From: Deltaproteobacteria bacterium
GTDB lineage: Bacteria; Desulfobacterota; Desulfobulbia; Desulfobulbales; Desulfocapsaceae
Direction of reading: 5' to 3'
Length of the DNA stretch: 38,571 nucleotides
Assembly: GCA_002747805.1 (NCBI GenBank)
Contig: PDQP01000014.1
Location: 1-38,571, forward strand
Of this stretch, positions 25,653-34,412 are shown one piece after another. Each line of letters starts with the position of its first letter. The stretch's first letter is position 1. Under the pieces are notes generated by a model. The model was given only the letters and a program-made list of their open reading frames with translations. It was not told where the DNA came from and did no database searches. A program made the translations under genes and the position numbers.

Positions 25653-26882
25653 CTATCTGCTGGCTATTTTTTTCCTGAGCAAAAGCAGCAATTTTTTATC
25701 GGCCCGGCCATTTACTGGAAGGCCGTATCTTTCCTGCAGCCGGATTATTCCTGCCCTCGAATCATTGCCGATTATGCCGTCCGTCTTGCCGGTATAAACT
25801 CCGGCACGTTTCATTAGCAACTGTAATTCCTGCTTTTCAGTAAAGGAAAGCGAGCCTGCCCTTTGCGGCCATTTCTGCACCATACTGCTGCCGGACATAC
25901 TACTGCCAGCAATCAGATCGGCAAGCTGCCCCACCGCCAGGGCGTAAAAATCAGAATTATTATATCTTTTGATGACAAAAAAGTTTTTGGTCATCAGATA
26001 GGCAGGCCCCTTGCTGCCAGCGATAAATTTTAACTCGGCCCGCTCTTCCGAGCGGGGAAATGGGCTTGCATTTGGGCGTTTGAAACCAAGTGCCGACCAC
26101 TGCCCCAGGGTTTTGGTCTGTCCGGCAAATCTATGGCCGCCTGCCGGAGAAACAACTTCGTAGCCCCAGGTCTTGCCCGTCTGCCAGTTGTTTTTTTTCA
26201 GCAGGTTGGCTGCTGTGGCTAAGGCATCGGGAATAGAATTCCATATATCGCGGCGGCCGTCCTGATCCCAATCTACGCCGTAAGCAAGATACGAGGTCGG
26301 GATAAACTGGGTATGTCCCATGGCTCCAGCCCAGGAACCCAGCATGGCCTCGGGGCTGATGTCGCCTGCTTCCAGAATTTTCAGGGCGGCCATTAGCTGG
26401 GTTCTGCCGAATTTGCTTCTTTTTTTATCGGCATAGGCCAGGGTAGCAAGGGCATGCGGCACCGGATAAAACCGTGATTTTTGCTTCAAGACCGCCCCAT
26501 AGGAGCTTTCCATCGACCAGATAGCCAGCAAAATATAGCGGCTTACCCCGGTCTGACGCTCAATGTCCGCCAGGGTTTTCCCATATCTGACCGCCATAAT
26601 CCGGCCCTTGGCGGCGATGCTCCGGTTTACCCTCGGCTCAAGATAATCGCGGATGGTCATGGTAAATTCCGGCTGATAACGTGCCTTTTTCAGCACGCTC
26701 CGGTTGGGAGCGGTCAGCCCGGCAAATGCTCTCTGGATGGTGGCTCTGGATATGCCCTGCCGCTCGGCCTGTGCAGAAAAATTTGCCAGCCACCGCATAA
26801 ACTGCTGGTCGGTTTTTGCCAGCAGGCAGGGGGGGCAGCCGATAAGCATGGTCAAGACCAGCATAACGGTTAAAATTCGCAT
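25653..26882 (-). CDS. Lytic murein transglycosylase, MltB family with peptidoglycan-binding domain
   Basis: This 409-residue exported enzyme cleaves the glycan strands of peptidoglycan to 1,6-anhydro products. A short signal peptide ends in a possible lipobox (LIGC, C16), which would anchor it as a lipoprotein. The catalytic domain has the conserved Glu in LLAIWSMESSYGAVLK (near residue 125) and the MltB block GSWAGAMGHTQFIPTSYLAYGVD (in two parts) near 183-206 with WDQDGRRDIWNS. The last 60 residues (LQLLMKRAGVYTGKTDGIIG with LQERYGLPVNG) are a PG_binding_1 domain. The ribosome site TGGAG precedes the ATG. The mltB-aroC-carAB order is not a functional operon that I recognise. Confidence 0.93.
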   Translation of the reverse strand: MRILTVMLVLTMLIGCPPCLLAKTDQQFMRWLANFSAQAERQGISRATIQRAFAGLTAPNRSVLKKARYQPEFTMTIRDYLEPRVNRSIAAKGRIMAVRYGKTLADIERQTGVSRYILLAIWSMESSYGAVLKQKSRFYPVPHALATLAYADKKRSKFGRTQLMAALKILEAGDISPEAMLGSWAGAMGHTQFIPTSYLAYGVDWDQDGRRDIWNSIPDALATAANLLKKNNWQTGKTWGYEVVSPAGGHRFAGQTKTLGQWSALGFKRPNASPFPRSEERAELKFIAGSKGPAYLMTKNFFVIKRYNNSDFYALAVGQLADLIAGSSMSGSSMVQKWPQRAGSLSFTEKQELQLLMKRAGVYTGKTDGIIGNDSRAGIIRLQERYGLPVNGRADKKLLLLLRKKIASR

Positions 26883-26918
26883 GATCTACTCCAGATAATT
26901 TGGCAAAATTTTATTCCT

Positions 26919-29204
26919 CTATCGGTAATAAAGGCTGGGACTGCCCATGGTCAGCAGGGCCTTATGCAGATTACGCCTGAAATCTCTCCGATCCCAAATG
27001 CCTTGAATATGTCCCCGTTTTAGGGCGTTTCTGGCCGAATGATAATCCGGCGGTATATTGATGCCGGTGGTTTCCCTGATCACCCTCGGCCCGGCAAAAC
27101 CTATCCGGCTGGAGCGGATGGCAAACTGGTATGGCGAGCAGCCCAGAAAGGAAGCCACCGGCCCGGCATAGGAATTATTGTCATAGACCACAATATAAAG
27201 GCCGCCTGCGTCAATATATTCCCTGACCGCCATAGTGCATTTGGGCATCTGGATCACCCCGAGGGTGCCTTCCTGAATCCTGATCCCGCCAGTGGTATGT
27301 ACGTAAGCCAACAGGGGGCGTTTTTTCCGTTTCGCCACCGCACAGGCCCGGACAAATTTTTCCCCTTCCGCCGCCCCGACCGTGCCGTTTCTAAAATCGG
27401 CATATAACATGCTGGTAACAATGTGAATCCCGTTCACCTGGGCATGAAAGGTCATATTGGCCGAATTGCTGCCGGTTTTTTTTCTGGATGCCGCCAGCCG
27501 ATCTGAATAACCGGTGTATTTCAGCGGGTTTTCCGAGCAGATATGGTCATTGAAGGTTCTTACCGAATCCGGGTCGAAAATATTTTCCAGATACCATTGA
27601 TATTCCAGGGGAAAATGGTGACCGCAATTTTCACATACTCCGGCAAAATCCCCGTATAGATCGGGAATCCATAAATCCTTACAGCCGCGTTTTTCGCTGT
27701 TGGGGCAGGTAATGGCACGATCCTGATTAGCCTGCGGGCTGGTATAGGTGTCAGTCAGTTCCAGAGGATCTGGCTGACTGCTGCCGTTGTGGCCGTTTTC
27801 ACCATTACAGGTAAGCAGTTTTACCGCCGGTTTAACCGATTGTTTGGGGGTGAGAAAATCCAGCATCATATTGACCGGACGGGTGATGCGTTTCAGCAGT
27901 ACCGAGCCTTCGCCGGATACATCATTGATTACCTTACGCACCTGTTTTTTATGGTTTTTCAGCACATCGTAGCGGACGGTGTAATACAGTTTTTCGGTCT
28001 TGACCCTGGCCCGTCTGGAAAGGGTCTCGTCTTCCAGCAGTTTACCGGAAAAGGCCCCGGCCGCCATGCCCAGATATTTTTTGGATCTAAGCAGAAGCAG
28101 CCGATTTATTTCCTCGCCATGCAGTTCCCAGTTTAGTTCCACCTGATGCTCTTCCGGTTCCTTCCGGCTTTTTTTACGGCCAATCTCATGCAGCCGCAGG
28201 GTGCGGAAACTCTTGGTGGACAAGACCACCTGATCAGTGGCCCGGATCATCTCTTCACGCAGACGGGCAAAAAAAAGAAAATCGTCCCGTCTGGCACCAA
28301 GAGGCGGCTCCTCAATAATGCGGTCGATGGTGCCGTGTTTCAAATTGTCCCAGGCGGTCAGCCGCAGCCGGTCGGCACAAACCTCCACCAGTTCTTTCGG
28401 CACCTTGCTGCCCTCACGGATCTTGCCCTCAATGGCCGCCGCCCCTTCCGGCGAAATCACCGAATAATAGCCGTGGGTCAGCATCAGCCGGTAATCACCA
28501 AGGCCAATGGCCTCGGCCCCGCCGGAACCGCCCTCGGAACAAAGGGCAATCATCGGCACCCGCAGCTTGGTCATGGCGTAGATGTTACGGGCGATTTGCT
28601 GGGCGGCCCCCGGATATTCCTCAACCGGATAGGACCCCGGGGTGAAAATATAAAAATGGATGGGAATACCTTCGGTTTCCGCCACCCTCATATAACGGAG
28701 CGCCTTGGCATTTCCTTCCGGCCTGCAGGAACCGCCGTTGCGGAACTCCTCGCCATGTCCCCGCTCCTGACCGATCACCATCACCGATGAGGTAATGGTT
28801 TTATCCTTGATGCGGCGTACCAGGGTGGCCTTGGCACAGACCATGGCCGGATCGACATTGGCATCTTCCTCGCCGCCCAGCTCGGTATAATCCTCGTAGA
28901 CATTTTCCAGGATGTCTTTCAGGCTGAAACGCTGCACCGAACGGACAATCCGCACCCTTTCCATCGGGGTTAGCTGCTCTTCCGCCCGTTCTTCCAGAAA
29001 ATTTACCGACTCGCCCAGTTTCCGTATCTCGGCGGTCAGCTGCTCTCTGGTATAGTCATAAATATTCTGCCGAAGCCTTTCACAGGATGCCTTGAACTCA
29101 TCAAGATTGCCCCAATTGCTGAAATCCTTGATCTGCAGCAGGTAACTTATCCTCTCATCCAGCTTTTGCAGTTGTTTTTGCTGTTCTTTCATATTTTCCG
29201 GCAT
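26919..29204 (-). CDS. Acetyl-CoA carboxylase carboxyltransferase, fused alpha-beta subunit
   Basis: This 761-residue protein joins the two carboxyltransferase halves in the order alpha then beta. After a coiled-coil start (residues 5-75), the AccA-like half holds VMVIGQERGH (141-150), CSEGGSGGAEAIGLGD (222-237) and YYSVISPEGAAAIE (246-259). The AccD-like half begins with four cysteines (C500, C508, C524, C527); the first pair is spaced Cx7C, not Cx2C as in E. coli AccD. It continues with TTGGIRIQEGTLGVIQM near 637-653 and RIGFAGPRVIRETTG near 700-714. It should transfer CO2 from carboxybiotin to acetyl-CoA. The biotin carboxylase gene is 16 bases upstream. No biotin-carrier motif is present here, so that subunit must be elsewhere. 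Confidence 0.9.
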   Translation of the reverse strand: MPENMKEQQKQLQKLDERISYLLQIKDFSNWGNLDEFKASCERLRQNIYDYTREQLTAEIRKLGESVNFLEERAEEQLTPMERVRIVRSVQRFSLKDILENVYEDYTELGGEEDANVDPAMVCAKATLVRRIKDKTITSSVMVIGQERGHGEEFRNGGSCRPEGNAKALRYMRVAETEGIPIHFYIFTPGSYPVEEYPGAAQQIARNIYAMTKLRVPMIALCSEGGSGGAEAIGLGDYRLMLTHGYYSVISPEGAAAIEGKIREGSKVPKELVEVCADRLRLTAWDNLKHGTIDRIIEEPPLGARRDDFLFFARLREEMIRATDQVVLSTKSFRTLRLHEIGRKKSRKEPEEHQVELNWELHGEEINRLLLLRSKKYLGMAAGAFSGKLLEDETLSRRARVKTEKLYYTVRYDVLKNHKKQVRKVINDVSGEGSVLLKRITRPVNMMLDFLTPKQSVKPAVKLLTCNGENGHNGSSQPDPLELTDTYTSPQANQDRAITCPNSEKRGCKDLWIPDLYGDFAGVCENCGHHFPLEYQWYLENIFDPDSVRTFNDHICSENPLKYTGYSDRLAASRKKTGSNSANMTFHAQVNGIHIVTSMLYADFRNGTVGAAEGEKFVRACAVAKRKKRPLLAYVHTTGGIRIQEGTLGVIQMPKCTMAVREYIDAGGLYIVVYDNNSYAGPVASFLGCSPYQFAIRSSRIGFAGPRVIRETTGINIPPDYHSARNALKRGHIQGIWDRRDFRRNLHKALLTMGSPSLYYR

Positions 29205-29220
29205 CCTGGCTCAAGACGGC

Positions 29221-30624
29221 CTAAAATTTCATCAAATCATCCAGTTTATCTGCCAGATAGGCAAGATTGGTTATAATACCGCCGCCGCCTGCGTCCTCGC
29301 CCTTGATGCTTATCTCGTCAATAAACTGTGCCGCCCGCTTTTTGGCCAGCTCCACCTCATCTGCCCAGATAATAGCCAGAGCCAGATTGGGATCATAATC
29401 GCTGGGGATGATATATGGCCGATCAAAAGGCACCTGGGTATAGACAGCAGACCATTCATGTTCTGGAAAGGAAAACTCGGTAATCTTGCCGATCCACGGG
29501 GCAAAGCCGCGGCTGGTGTCCTCGGCCACGATGCGCAGTTCAATGGCTGCCCCCTTAAATTCAATCTGTTCCTGCCGGTAACCGATTTTTTCGCCAAGGG
29601 CCAGCCGGATCTGCTCAACAATCAGGTTCGGCTGGCGGCCATCCAGATAGCTGATGCGGGCGGAAATATCATTTTCCACCTGTATTCTGGTGTTTACTTC
29701 CAAAAGATGCGGCCGGCCGTCTCTGGTTACAATCCATTCCCAGGTGCCGATATTATCGTATTTGACATGCTCGGCCAGCCGGACCGAATAATCGACAATT
29801 TTTTGCAGGACATCTTTTTCGTCAAAATCATAGTTAAAGCAGGTGGAACAAAAGCCTGGTGCGGCCTCCAGCCTCTTTTGGCGGCCGGTGGACTGAATGG
29901 TGCAGTTGCGTGAATTGAAATGGATTATCTCACCGTGTTTGGAACATAAAAGCTGCACTTCCAGATGGTTGTAATCACGAAGACATTGCTCGATTAAAAC
30001 GCCGCCGTCACCAAACTGCCGCTTGGCATAATTTTGCAGCTGGCGGTAAATACGGCGGAACTGCTCAATTTCCGTAACCTCCTCGATGCCCATGCCGCCG
30101 CCGCCGGCCGCCGCCTTGACCAGAATGGATGGGTGTTTTACGTCTCGGGCAATCTGCTCATCAAGCAACTGACGGGCGATTTCCTCGGCCTCCATTTCAT
30201 TGTAAATGGGAGCATCCGTCCCCGGAATGGTCGGAATACCAAGCTGATTGGCGATATTTTTGGTATTGATCTTATCGCCCAGATCCTTGATCACCCGCCA
30301 GTCCGGGCCGATAAAGGTCAGGCTCCGCTCTCTGGTAGCCGCCCTTCTGGCAAAGCGAAAATCTTCGGAGAAAAAGCCGTAGCCGGGATGAATTGCCGTG
30401 CATCCGGTATGGTCGGCCACCGCAAAAATATCGTTTGGATCGGTGTAACTGGTGATACGCCAGGCATTTTGCTGCGGGCCGCTGGTAATATTTTTCCGAA
30501 CATGCTCCGAATCTCGGTCGGCCTCGGTATAGACCACCACATATTCAAGACCAAGCTGCCTGCAGGCATCCATGATGCGGATGGCTATTTCGCCCCGGTT
30601 GGCGATGAGTACCTTTCCTTTCAA
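29221..30624 (-). CDS. accC: Biotin carboxylase-like subunit (divergent)
   Basis: This 467-residue ATP-grasp protein resembles the biotin carboxylase of acetyl-CoA carboxylase, which carboxylates biotin using bicarbonate and ATP. KVLIANRGEIAIRI (4-17), HPGYGFFSED (79-88), K170 before AAAGGGGMG and EVNTRIQVEND (309-319) are clear. It is divergent: the glycine loop has Met where GGGGRG has Arg, the canonical RRHQK is STGRQK with an extra residue, EHPVTE becomes ENDISA, and about nine residues (LDGRQPNLI) are inserted after it. The start is TTG at 30624 with GGGGAAAGG before it. It is cotranscribed with the fused carboxyltransferase, so the pair likely form one enzyme, though another acyl-CoA substrate is possible. 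Confidence 0.85.
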   Translation of the reverse strand: MKGKVLIANRGEIAIRIMDACRQLGLEYVVVYTEADRDSEHVRKNITSGPQQNAWRITSYTDPNDIFAVADHTGCTAIHPGYGFFSEDFRFARRAATRERSLTFIGPDWRVIKDLGDKINTKNIANQLGIPTIPGTDAPIYNEMEAEEIARQLLDEQIARDVKHPSILVKAAAGGGGMGIEEVTEIEQFRRIYRQLQNYAKRQFGDGGVLIEQCLRDYNHLEVQLLCSKHGEIIHFNSRNCTIQSTGRQKRLEAAPGFCSTCFNYDFDEKDVLQKIVDYSVRLAEHVKYDNIGTWEWIVTRDGRPHLLEVNTRIQVENDISARISYLDGRQPNLIVEQIRLALGEKIGYRQEQIEFKGAAIELRIVAEDTSRGFAPWIGKITEFSFPEHEWSAVYTQVPFDRPYIIPSDYDPNLALAIIWADEVELAKKRAAQFIDEISIKGEDAGGGGIITNLAYLADKLDDLMKF

Positions 30625-30698
30625 ACCTTTCCCCGTAAGCTTCTCTGCCTAATTTCAGGCCGCACAAACCGGCCCGGTTTCATTACTCAAAACCCACT

Positions 30699-30725
30699 AT
30701 TATAGTATTGCTGCCTGATTTACAA
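30699..30725 (-). promoter_or_regulatory. Candidate promoter for the carboxylase operon
   Basis: A perfect TATAAT (minus strand, 30699-30704) lies about 75 bases before the biotin carboxylase start. A TTGTAA (30720-30725) sits 15 bases upstream of it, which is a short spacer. No FapR-like or other operator was recognised. Confidence 0.4.
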
Positions 30726-30755
30726 AGGAAAAAATGCAGATTTTTTACAAAGCCG

Positions 30756-30784
30756 TTGAAATTCCCTGCCTTAACTGGGATAAT
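30756..30784 (+). promoter_or_regulatory. Promoter for corC-lnt-prfB
   Basis: TTGAAA (30756-30761) and GATAAT (30779-30784) are spaced by exactly 17 bases and each is close to consensus. The start near 30791 gives a leader of about 38 bases before corC. No Shine-Dalgarno is seen before the corC ATG. Confidence 0.6.
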
Positions 30785-30828
30785 AAAGCAAACATAAATC
30801 GGATGGTCTTTTCAAAATAAACAGAAAA

Positions 30829-31680
30829 ATGAACAGGGACGATATCAAGGGATTTTTCAAAAAGCTGTCGGAAACCTTAAGGTTTGACAAAACGCCAGAC
30901 ACGGCCAAAGAGCTTGAAAACGAGATTCAGGAGCTTCTGGAAGAAGGCGAGGAGCAGGGGCTTATTTCCAGCCTGGAAGAAAAGATGATCACCTCTATCT
31001 TCGGTTTCAGGGACACCAAGGCCGCCGAGGTTATGACCCCTGCCGTCGAGATTGTCAGCGTTGATGTCAGCACGCCCCTGCCAGAACTTATCCAGTATGT
31101 GGTGGACAGCGGCTTTACCAGAATTCCGGTATTTCGGGAAAACCATGACCGGATTGTCGGCATTGTCCATGTTAAGGATTTGCTGAAAGCCTGCCTGGGC
31201 GGGCAGAACCTGCCCGTGGAAGATTATATAAATCCGGCTTATTTTGTCCTTGAAAATAAACCCATTGTTGACATCCTGAAAGAATTTCAAAAACGTAAAT
31301 TTCACCTGGCCCTTGTCAATGACGAATTTGGGGCCATCCGCGGCCTGATCACCCTTGAGGATATTCTGGAGGAGATTGTCGGCGAGATTGATGATGAATT
31401 TGATACAAGCGAGGAGCAGATTAAACGTATTGACGACAGTACCATCATCGTTCAGGCCAGAACCGATGTGGAGGTGGTGGAAGAGCAGCTAGGTATTGAA
31501 TTTGGTGAAGGCCCCTATGAATCACTGGGCGGCATGATTATTCATGCCTTGGGGCGGCTCCCGAAAAAGGATGATACGGTGGAGATAGGCGGCTGGCTTT
31601 TTAAGGTAGTTGAAGCCAGCGAGCGGCATATTAAATCCATTGAAATTTCCCGTAAAAATAAGGACACGGTTGCTCGGTGA
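30829..31680 (+). CDS. corC: CorC/YbeX-type CBS-domain protein
   Basis: This 283-residue cytoplasmic protein has two CBS domains and a C-terminal CorC_HlyC domain, the soluble form named for magnesium/cobalt efflux in E. coli YbeX (CorC). The first CBS starts at AAEVMTPAVEIVSVDV near residue 65 with SGFTRIPVFRENHDRIVGIVHV (in two parts) near 89-110. The second ends with HLALVNDEFGAIRGLITLEDILEEIVGEI, a family signature. The tail IEFGEGPYESLGGMIIHALG is the CorC domain. No membrane segment is present. Its TGA overlaps the GTG start of lnt by four bases. The ybeX-lnt pairing is conserved in many Gram-negatives and suggests a role in envelope or ribosome maintenance. Confidence 0.93.
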   Translation: MNRDDIKGFFKKLSETLRFDKTPDTAKELENEIQELLEEGEEQGLISSLEEKMITSIFGFRDTKAAEVMTPAVEIVSVDVSTPLPELIQYVVDSGFTRIPVFRENHDRIVGIVHVKDLLKACLGGQNLPVEDYINPAYFVLENKPIVDILKEFQKRKFHLALVNDEFGAIRGLITLEDILEEIVGEIDDEFDTSEEQIKRIDDSTIIVQARTDVEVVEEQLGIEFGEGPYESLGGMIIHALGRLPKKDDTVEIGGWLFKVVEASERHIKSIEISRKNKDTVAR

Positions 31681-33257
31681 AAACCTCATTTAGCTTGATT
31701 TTTTTATGTTCTGCCTGCTCGGCATTGCTGGTCTTTGCCGGAATGCCGGGAAGCTGGAGTTTTCCGCCCCTGCTTTTTGTCGGCCTGGTGCCGCTGATTC
31801 ATGCCTTTGCCACCGCAGAAAACGGCAGACAGGCGGCCTGGGCGGGCGGCGTGTTCGGGCTGATTTATCACCTGCTTATTCTCTACTGGATTGTCGTGGT
31901 GCTGGGCAAGTACGGCGGGCTGCCGCTTTGGGTCTCCATCCCGGCCCTGACTGGTCTGGCCGGATATATGACCTTGTACTGCATTCTTTTTAGTGTAACC
32001 GGCTATTTTATCACCAGAAAATATCGGCCTGGCCGGTGGATTTTCCTGCTGCCTGCCCTTTGGGTGGCGGGCGACTGGCTGCGGTCGGTGCTTTTGACCG
32101 GCTTTCCGTGGCTGGATCTTGGTTACGGGCTGTGGGAAAATGTCTTTCTCATCCAGTCGGCGGAGCTTTTTGGTCATCATGGCATAAGTTTTCTGCTGGT
32201 CATGTCCAATGTGCTGATTGCTCTGTTTTTAGCACGAAAATTCAGTAATATCCTGCAGGCGGCCTGGCTGATCATCATCCTGCTGATGCCGGTATATTCC
32301 TTTTTCAGTCTGGCACTGGATAAAAAAGAATTGGCCGAAGCAGAAATTATCGAAACCGGCATTGTCCAGGGAAATATCCTGCAAAACGAAAAATGGCAGG
32401 ATGGTCAGCTAACCGCAGCCGTAAAAAAATATCTTGCCCTGTCGCGGGGAATTGACGGCAGCCAGCAGCTGGATTTGCTGGTCTGGCCGGAGACCGCCAT
32501 TCCGTTTTATCCCAATATTACCGGGGAATTCAGGCTGGTATCACGTTTTTTAAGGGAAAATCAGGGCAGCCTTTTGACCGGCGCCCCCTGGTTCGAGGTA
32601 GAGGACGAGGAGAACCGGATAATCAATTATTATAACAGTGCCCTGCTGCTGGATCCGGCCAGCCGCCTGATCGGTAAATATTATAAAAGTCATCTGGTGC
32701 CGTATGGAGAATATGTACCGCTCAAAAAATATACTCCTTTTCTGGCTCCGCTTGTTGAGAGCGTGGGTGATTTTACGCCAGGCATAATCGAAAAGCCGCT
32801 TGCCTTAGGCAAGGCCAGAATCGGAATCTTGATCTGCTATGAATCAATTTTTCCTGAAATTGCCAGAAAATGGTCGCAAAACGGGGCAAATTTGCTGGTT
32901 AATTTGACCAATGATGCCTGGTATGGTAAGTCAAGTGCCCCGTACCAGAGTTTTGCCATGTCGGTTTTTCGGGCGGTGGAAAACGGGCGGAGCCTAATCC
33001 GCTCGGCAAATACTGGTATTTCCGGCTTTATTGAGCCAAATGGCCGGGTTTGTAAGGCTTCCCCAATCTTTGCCTCTTGGGCAGAAAGCGGGAAGGTTGT
33101 ACTACAGGAGGGCAGAACCATCTACACCTTGTGGGGCTTTTACTTTGCTCCTGCTTGCCTGATATTTGTTTGTTTTGCCGTAGTTTTTGCCGTGATTTTT
33201 AACTTTTTACCGCTGGCGGTCAAAAGAAAGATAATAAACTGGGCAGCCCGCCCGTAA
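31677..33257 (+). CDS. lnt: Apolipoprotein N-acyltransferase
   Basis: This 526-residue inner-membrane enzyme adds the third acyl chain to lipoproteins. It begins at a GTG that overlaps the corC stop (GTGA). The N-terminal part has about six membrane helices up to residue 215. The nitrilase-like periplasmic domain (about 225-490) carries the catalytic triad E272 (LLVWPETAIPF), K337 (GKYYKSHLVPYGEYVP) and C387 (ILICYESIFPEIAR), almost the same numbering as E. coli Lnt. A last membrane helix ends the protein. It fits the several predicted lipoproteins in this window. Confidence 0.96.
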   Translation: MKTSFSLIFLCSACSALLVFAGMPGSWSFPPLLFVGLVPLIHAFATAENGRQAAWAGGVFGLIYHLLILYWIVVVLGKYGGLPLWVSIPALTGLAGYMTLYCILFSVTGYFITRKYRPGRWIFLLPALWVAGDWLRSVLLTGFPWLDLGYGLWENVFLIQSAELFGHHGISFLLVMSNVLIALFLARKFSNILQAAWLIIILLMPVYSFFSLALDKKELAEAEIIETGIVQGNILQNEKWQDGQLTAAVKKYLALSRGIDGSQQLDLLVWPETAIPFYPNITGEFRLVSRFLRENQGSLLTGAPWFEVEDEENRIINYYNSALLLDPASRLIGKYYKSHLVPYGEYVPLKKYTPFLAPLVESVGDFTPGIIEKPLALGKARIGILICYESIFPEIARKWSQNGANLLVNLTNDAWYGKSSAPYQSFAMSVFRAVENGRSLIRSANTGISGFIEPNGRVCKASPIFASWAESGKVVLQEGRTIYTLWGFYFAPACLIFVCFAVVFAVIFNFLPLAVKRKIINWAARP

Positions 33258-33275
33258 GTTGCAGGAAGGAAAATT

Positions 33276-34386
33276 ATGTCCGTTGAAACAGGAGCAGCAG
33301 TCTCGAAGCAGAAAATCTCGGAATTAAAAGGCCGTTTGCTGGCCTTGAAGGAGCATCTTTGACCTGACCGGAAAAAGGGAGCAGCTTGAGGTCCTGGAAA
33401 GACAAACCCTGGCACCGAATTTTTGGCAGGATGCGGCGGCCGCCCAGAAAATCCAGAAGGAACTTGGTCAGGTGCAGGATCTGGTCAAAAGCTGGGACAG
33501 CAGATGGCAGCGGCTGGAAGATATTGAAATGTTTCTGGAAATGGCCGTGGAGGATCAAGACCGCGACAGCGAAAATGAGGCGGCATCCTTACTTGACGAA
33601 CTGGCCGCAGATATTGCCGCCGCCGAACTTGAATGTATGTTCAGCGGTGAGCATGACGGCTGTAATGCCATATTGTCCATCAATGCCGGGGCCGGAGGCA
33701 CCGAGGCCCAGGACTGGGTGGATATGCTGCTCAGAATGTATTTGCGGTGGGCGGAAAACAAGGGCTTTGCCACCAGCATCTTGGATATCCTGCCGGGTGA
33801 TGAGGCCGGTACCAAGGGCGTTACCATTCTGGTCAAGGGCGGTCATGCTTACGGCTACCTTCGGTCGGAGGTGGGAGTTCACCGCCTGATCCGCATTTCG
33901 CCCTTTGATACCAGCGGCAGAAGGCACACTTCCTTTGCCTCGGTAATGGTCATCCCGGAACTGGATGATTCCGTGCATATCGTTATTGAGGAGAAAGATT
34001 TAAGAATTGATACCTACCGGGCTTCCGGTGCCGGCGGCCAGCATGTCAACAAGACCGACTCGGCCATCCGCATCACCCATCTGCCGACCAATATTGTGGT
34101 GCAGTGCCAAAACGAAAGATCGCAGCACCGTAACAAGGATATGGCCATGAAAATGCTTATGTCCCAGTTATACGAGCGTGAGCGGCAAATAAAGGAAGCC
34201 GAGCAGCAGGGCCTGCACGGGGATAAAAAGGAGATTGCCTGGGGCAGCCAGATCAGGTCATACACCTTGCAGCCCCACCGGTTAATCAAGGATCACCGTT
34301 CGGAACACGAAACCGGCAATGTCGATGCCGTTCTGGACGGCGGTCTGGATCCCTTTATCAAGTCCTTCCTGTTGTGGGACAGGTAA
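33276..34386 (+). CDS. prfB: Peptide chain release factor 2 with programmed +1 frameshift
   Basis: RF2 (369 residues after frameshift) reads UAA and UGA stops. Translation starts at the ATG at 33276 with GGAAGGA upstream. It reads 28 codons to CTT (33357-33359) and meets an in-frame TGA at 33360-33362; slipping +1 continues from GAC at 33361 to the TAA at 34384-34386. The joined product is the normal length. SPF, the UGA-recognition tripeptide, is at residues 208-210 (RISPFDTSG), and the peptidyl-hydrolysis GGQ at 253-255 ([15 protein letters not shown]). RF2 thus senses its own level, since low RF2 favours the shift. Read as a simple frame, the gene would look broken or N-terminally truncated; it is neither. 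Confidence 0.96.
33348..33362 (+). promoter_or_regulatory. prfB programmed frameshift site
   Basis: AAGGAG (33348-33353), a Shine-Dalgarno-like stimulator, lies three bases before CTT TGA C. The spacing and the slippery CUU UGA C are identical in layout to the E. coli site (AGGGGG-UAU-CUU-UGA-C). Confidence 0.93.
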
Positions 34387-34412
34387 GGGCTTAGCCTGTC
34401 CACCAAATATAA

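Noticed and set aside
33276..33362. prfB read as a pseudogene because of the TGA at codon 29
   Set aside because: The context is the classical programmed frameshift site and the shifted frame is complete.
33386..33889. 167-codon plus frame inside prfB
   Set aside because: A shifted frame of RF2, Arg/Pro-rich, with no own ribosome site.
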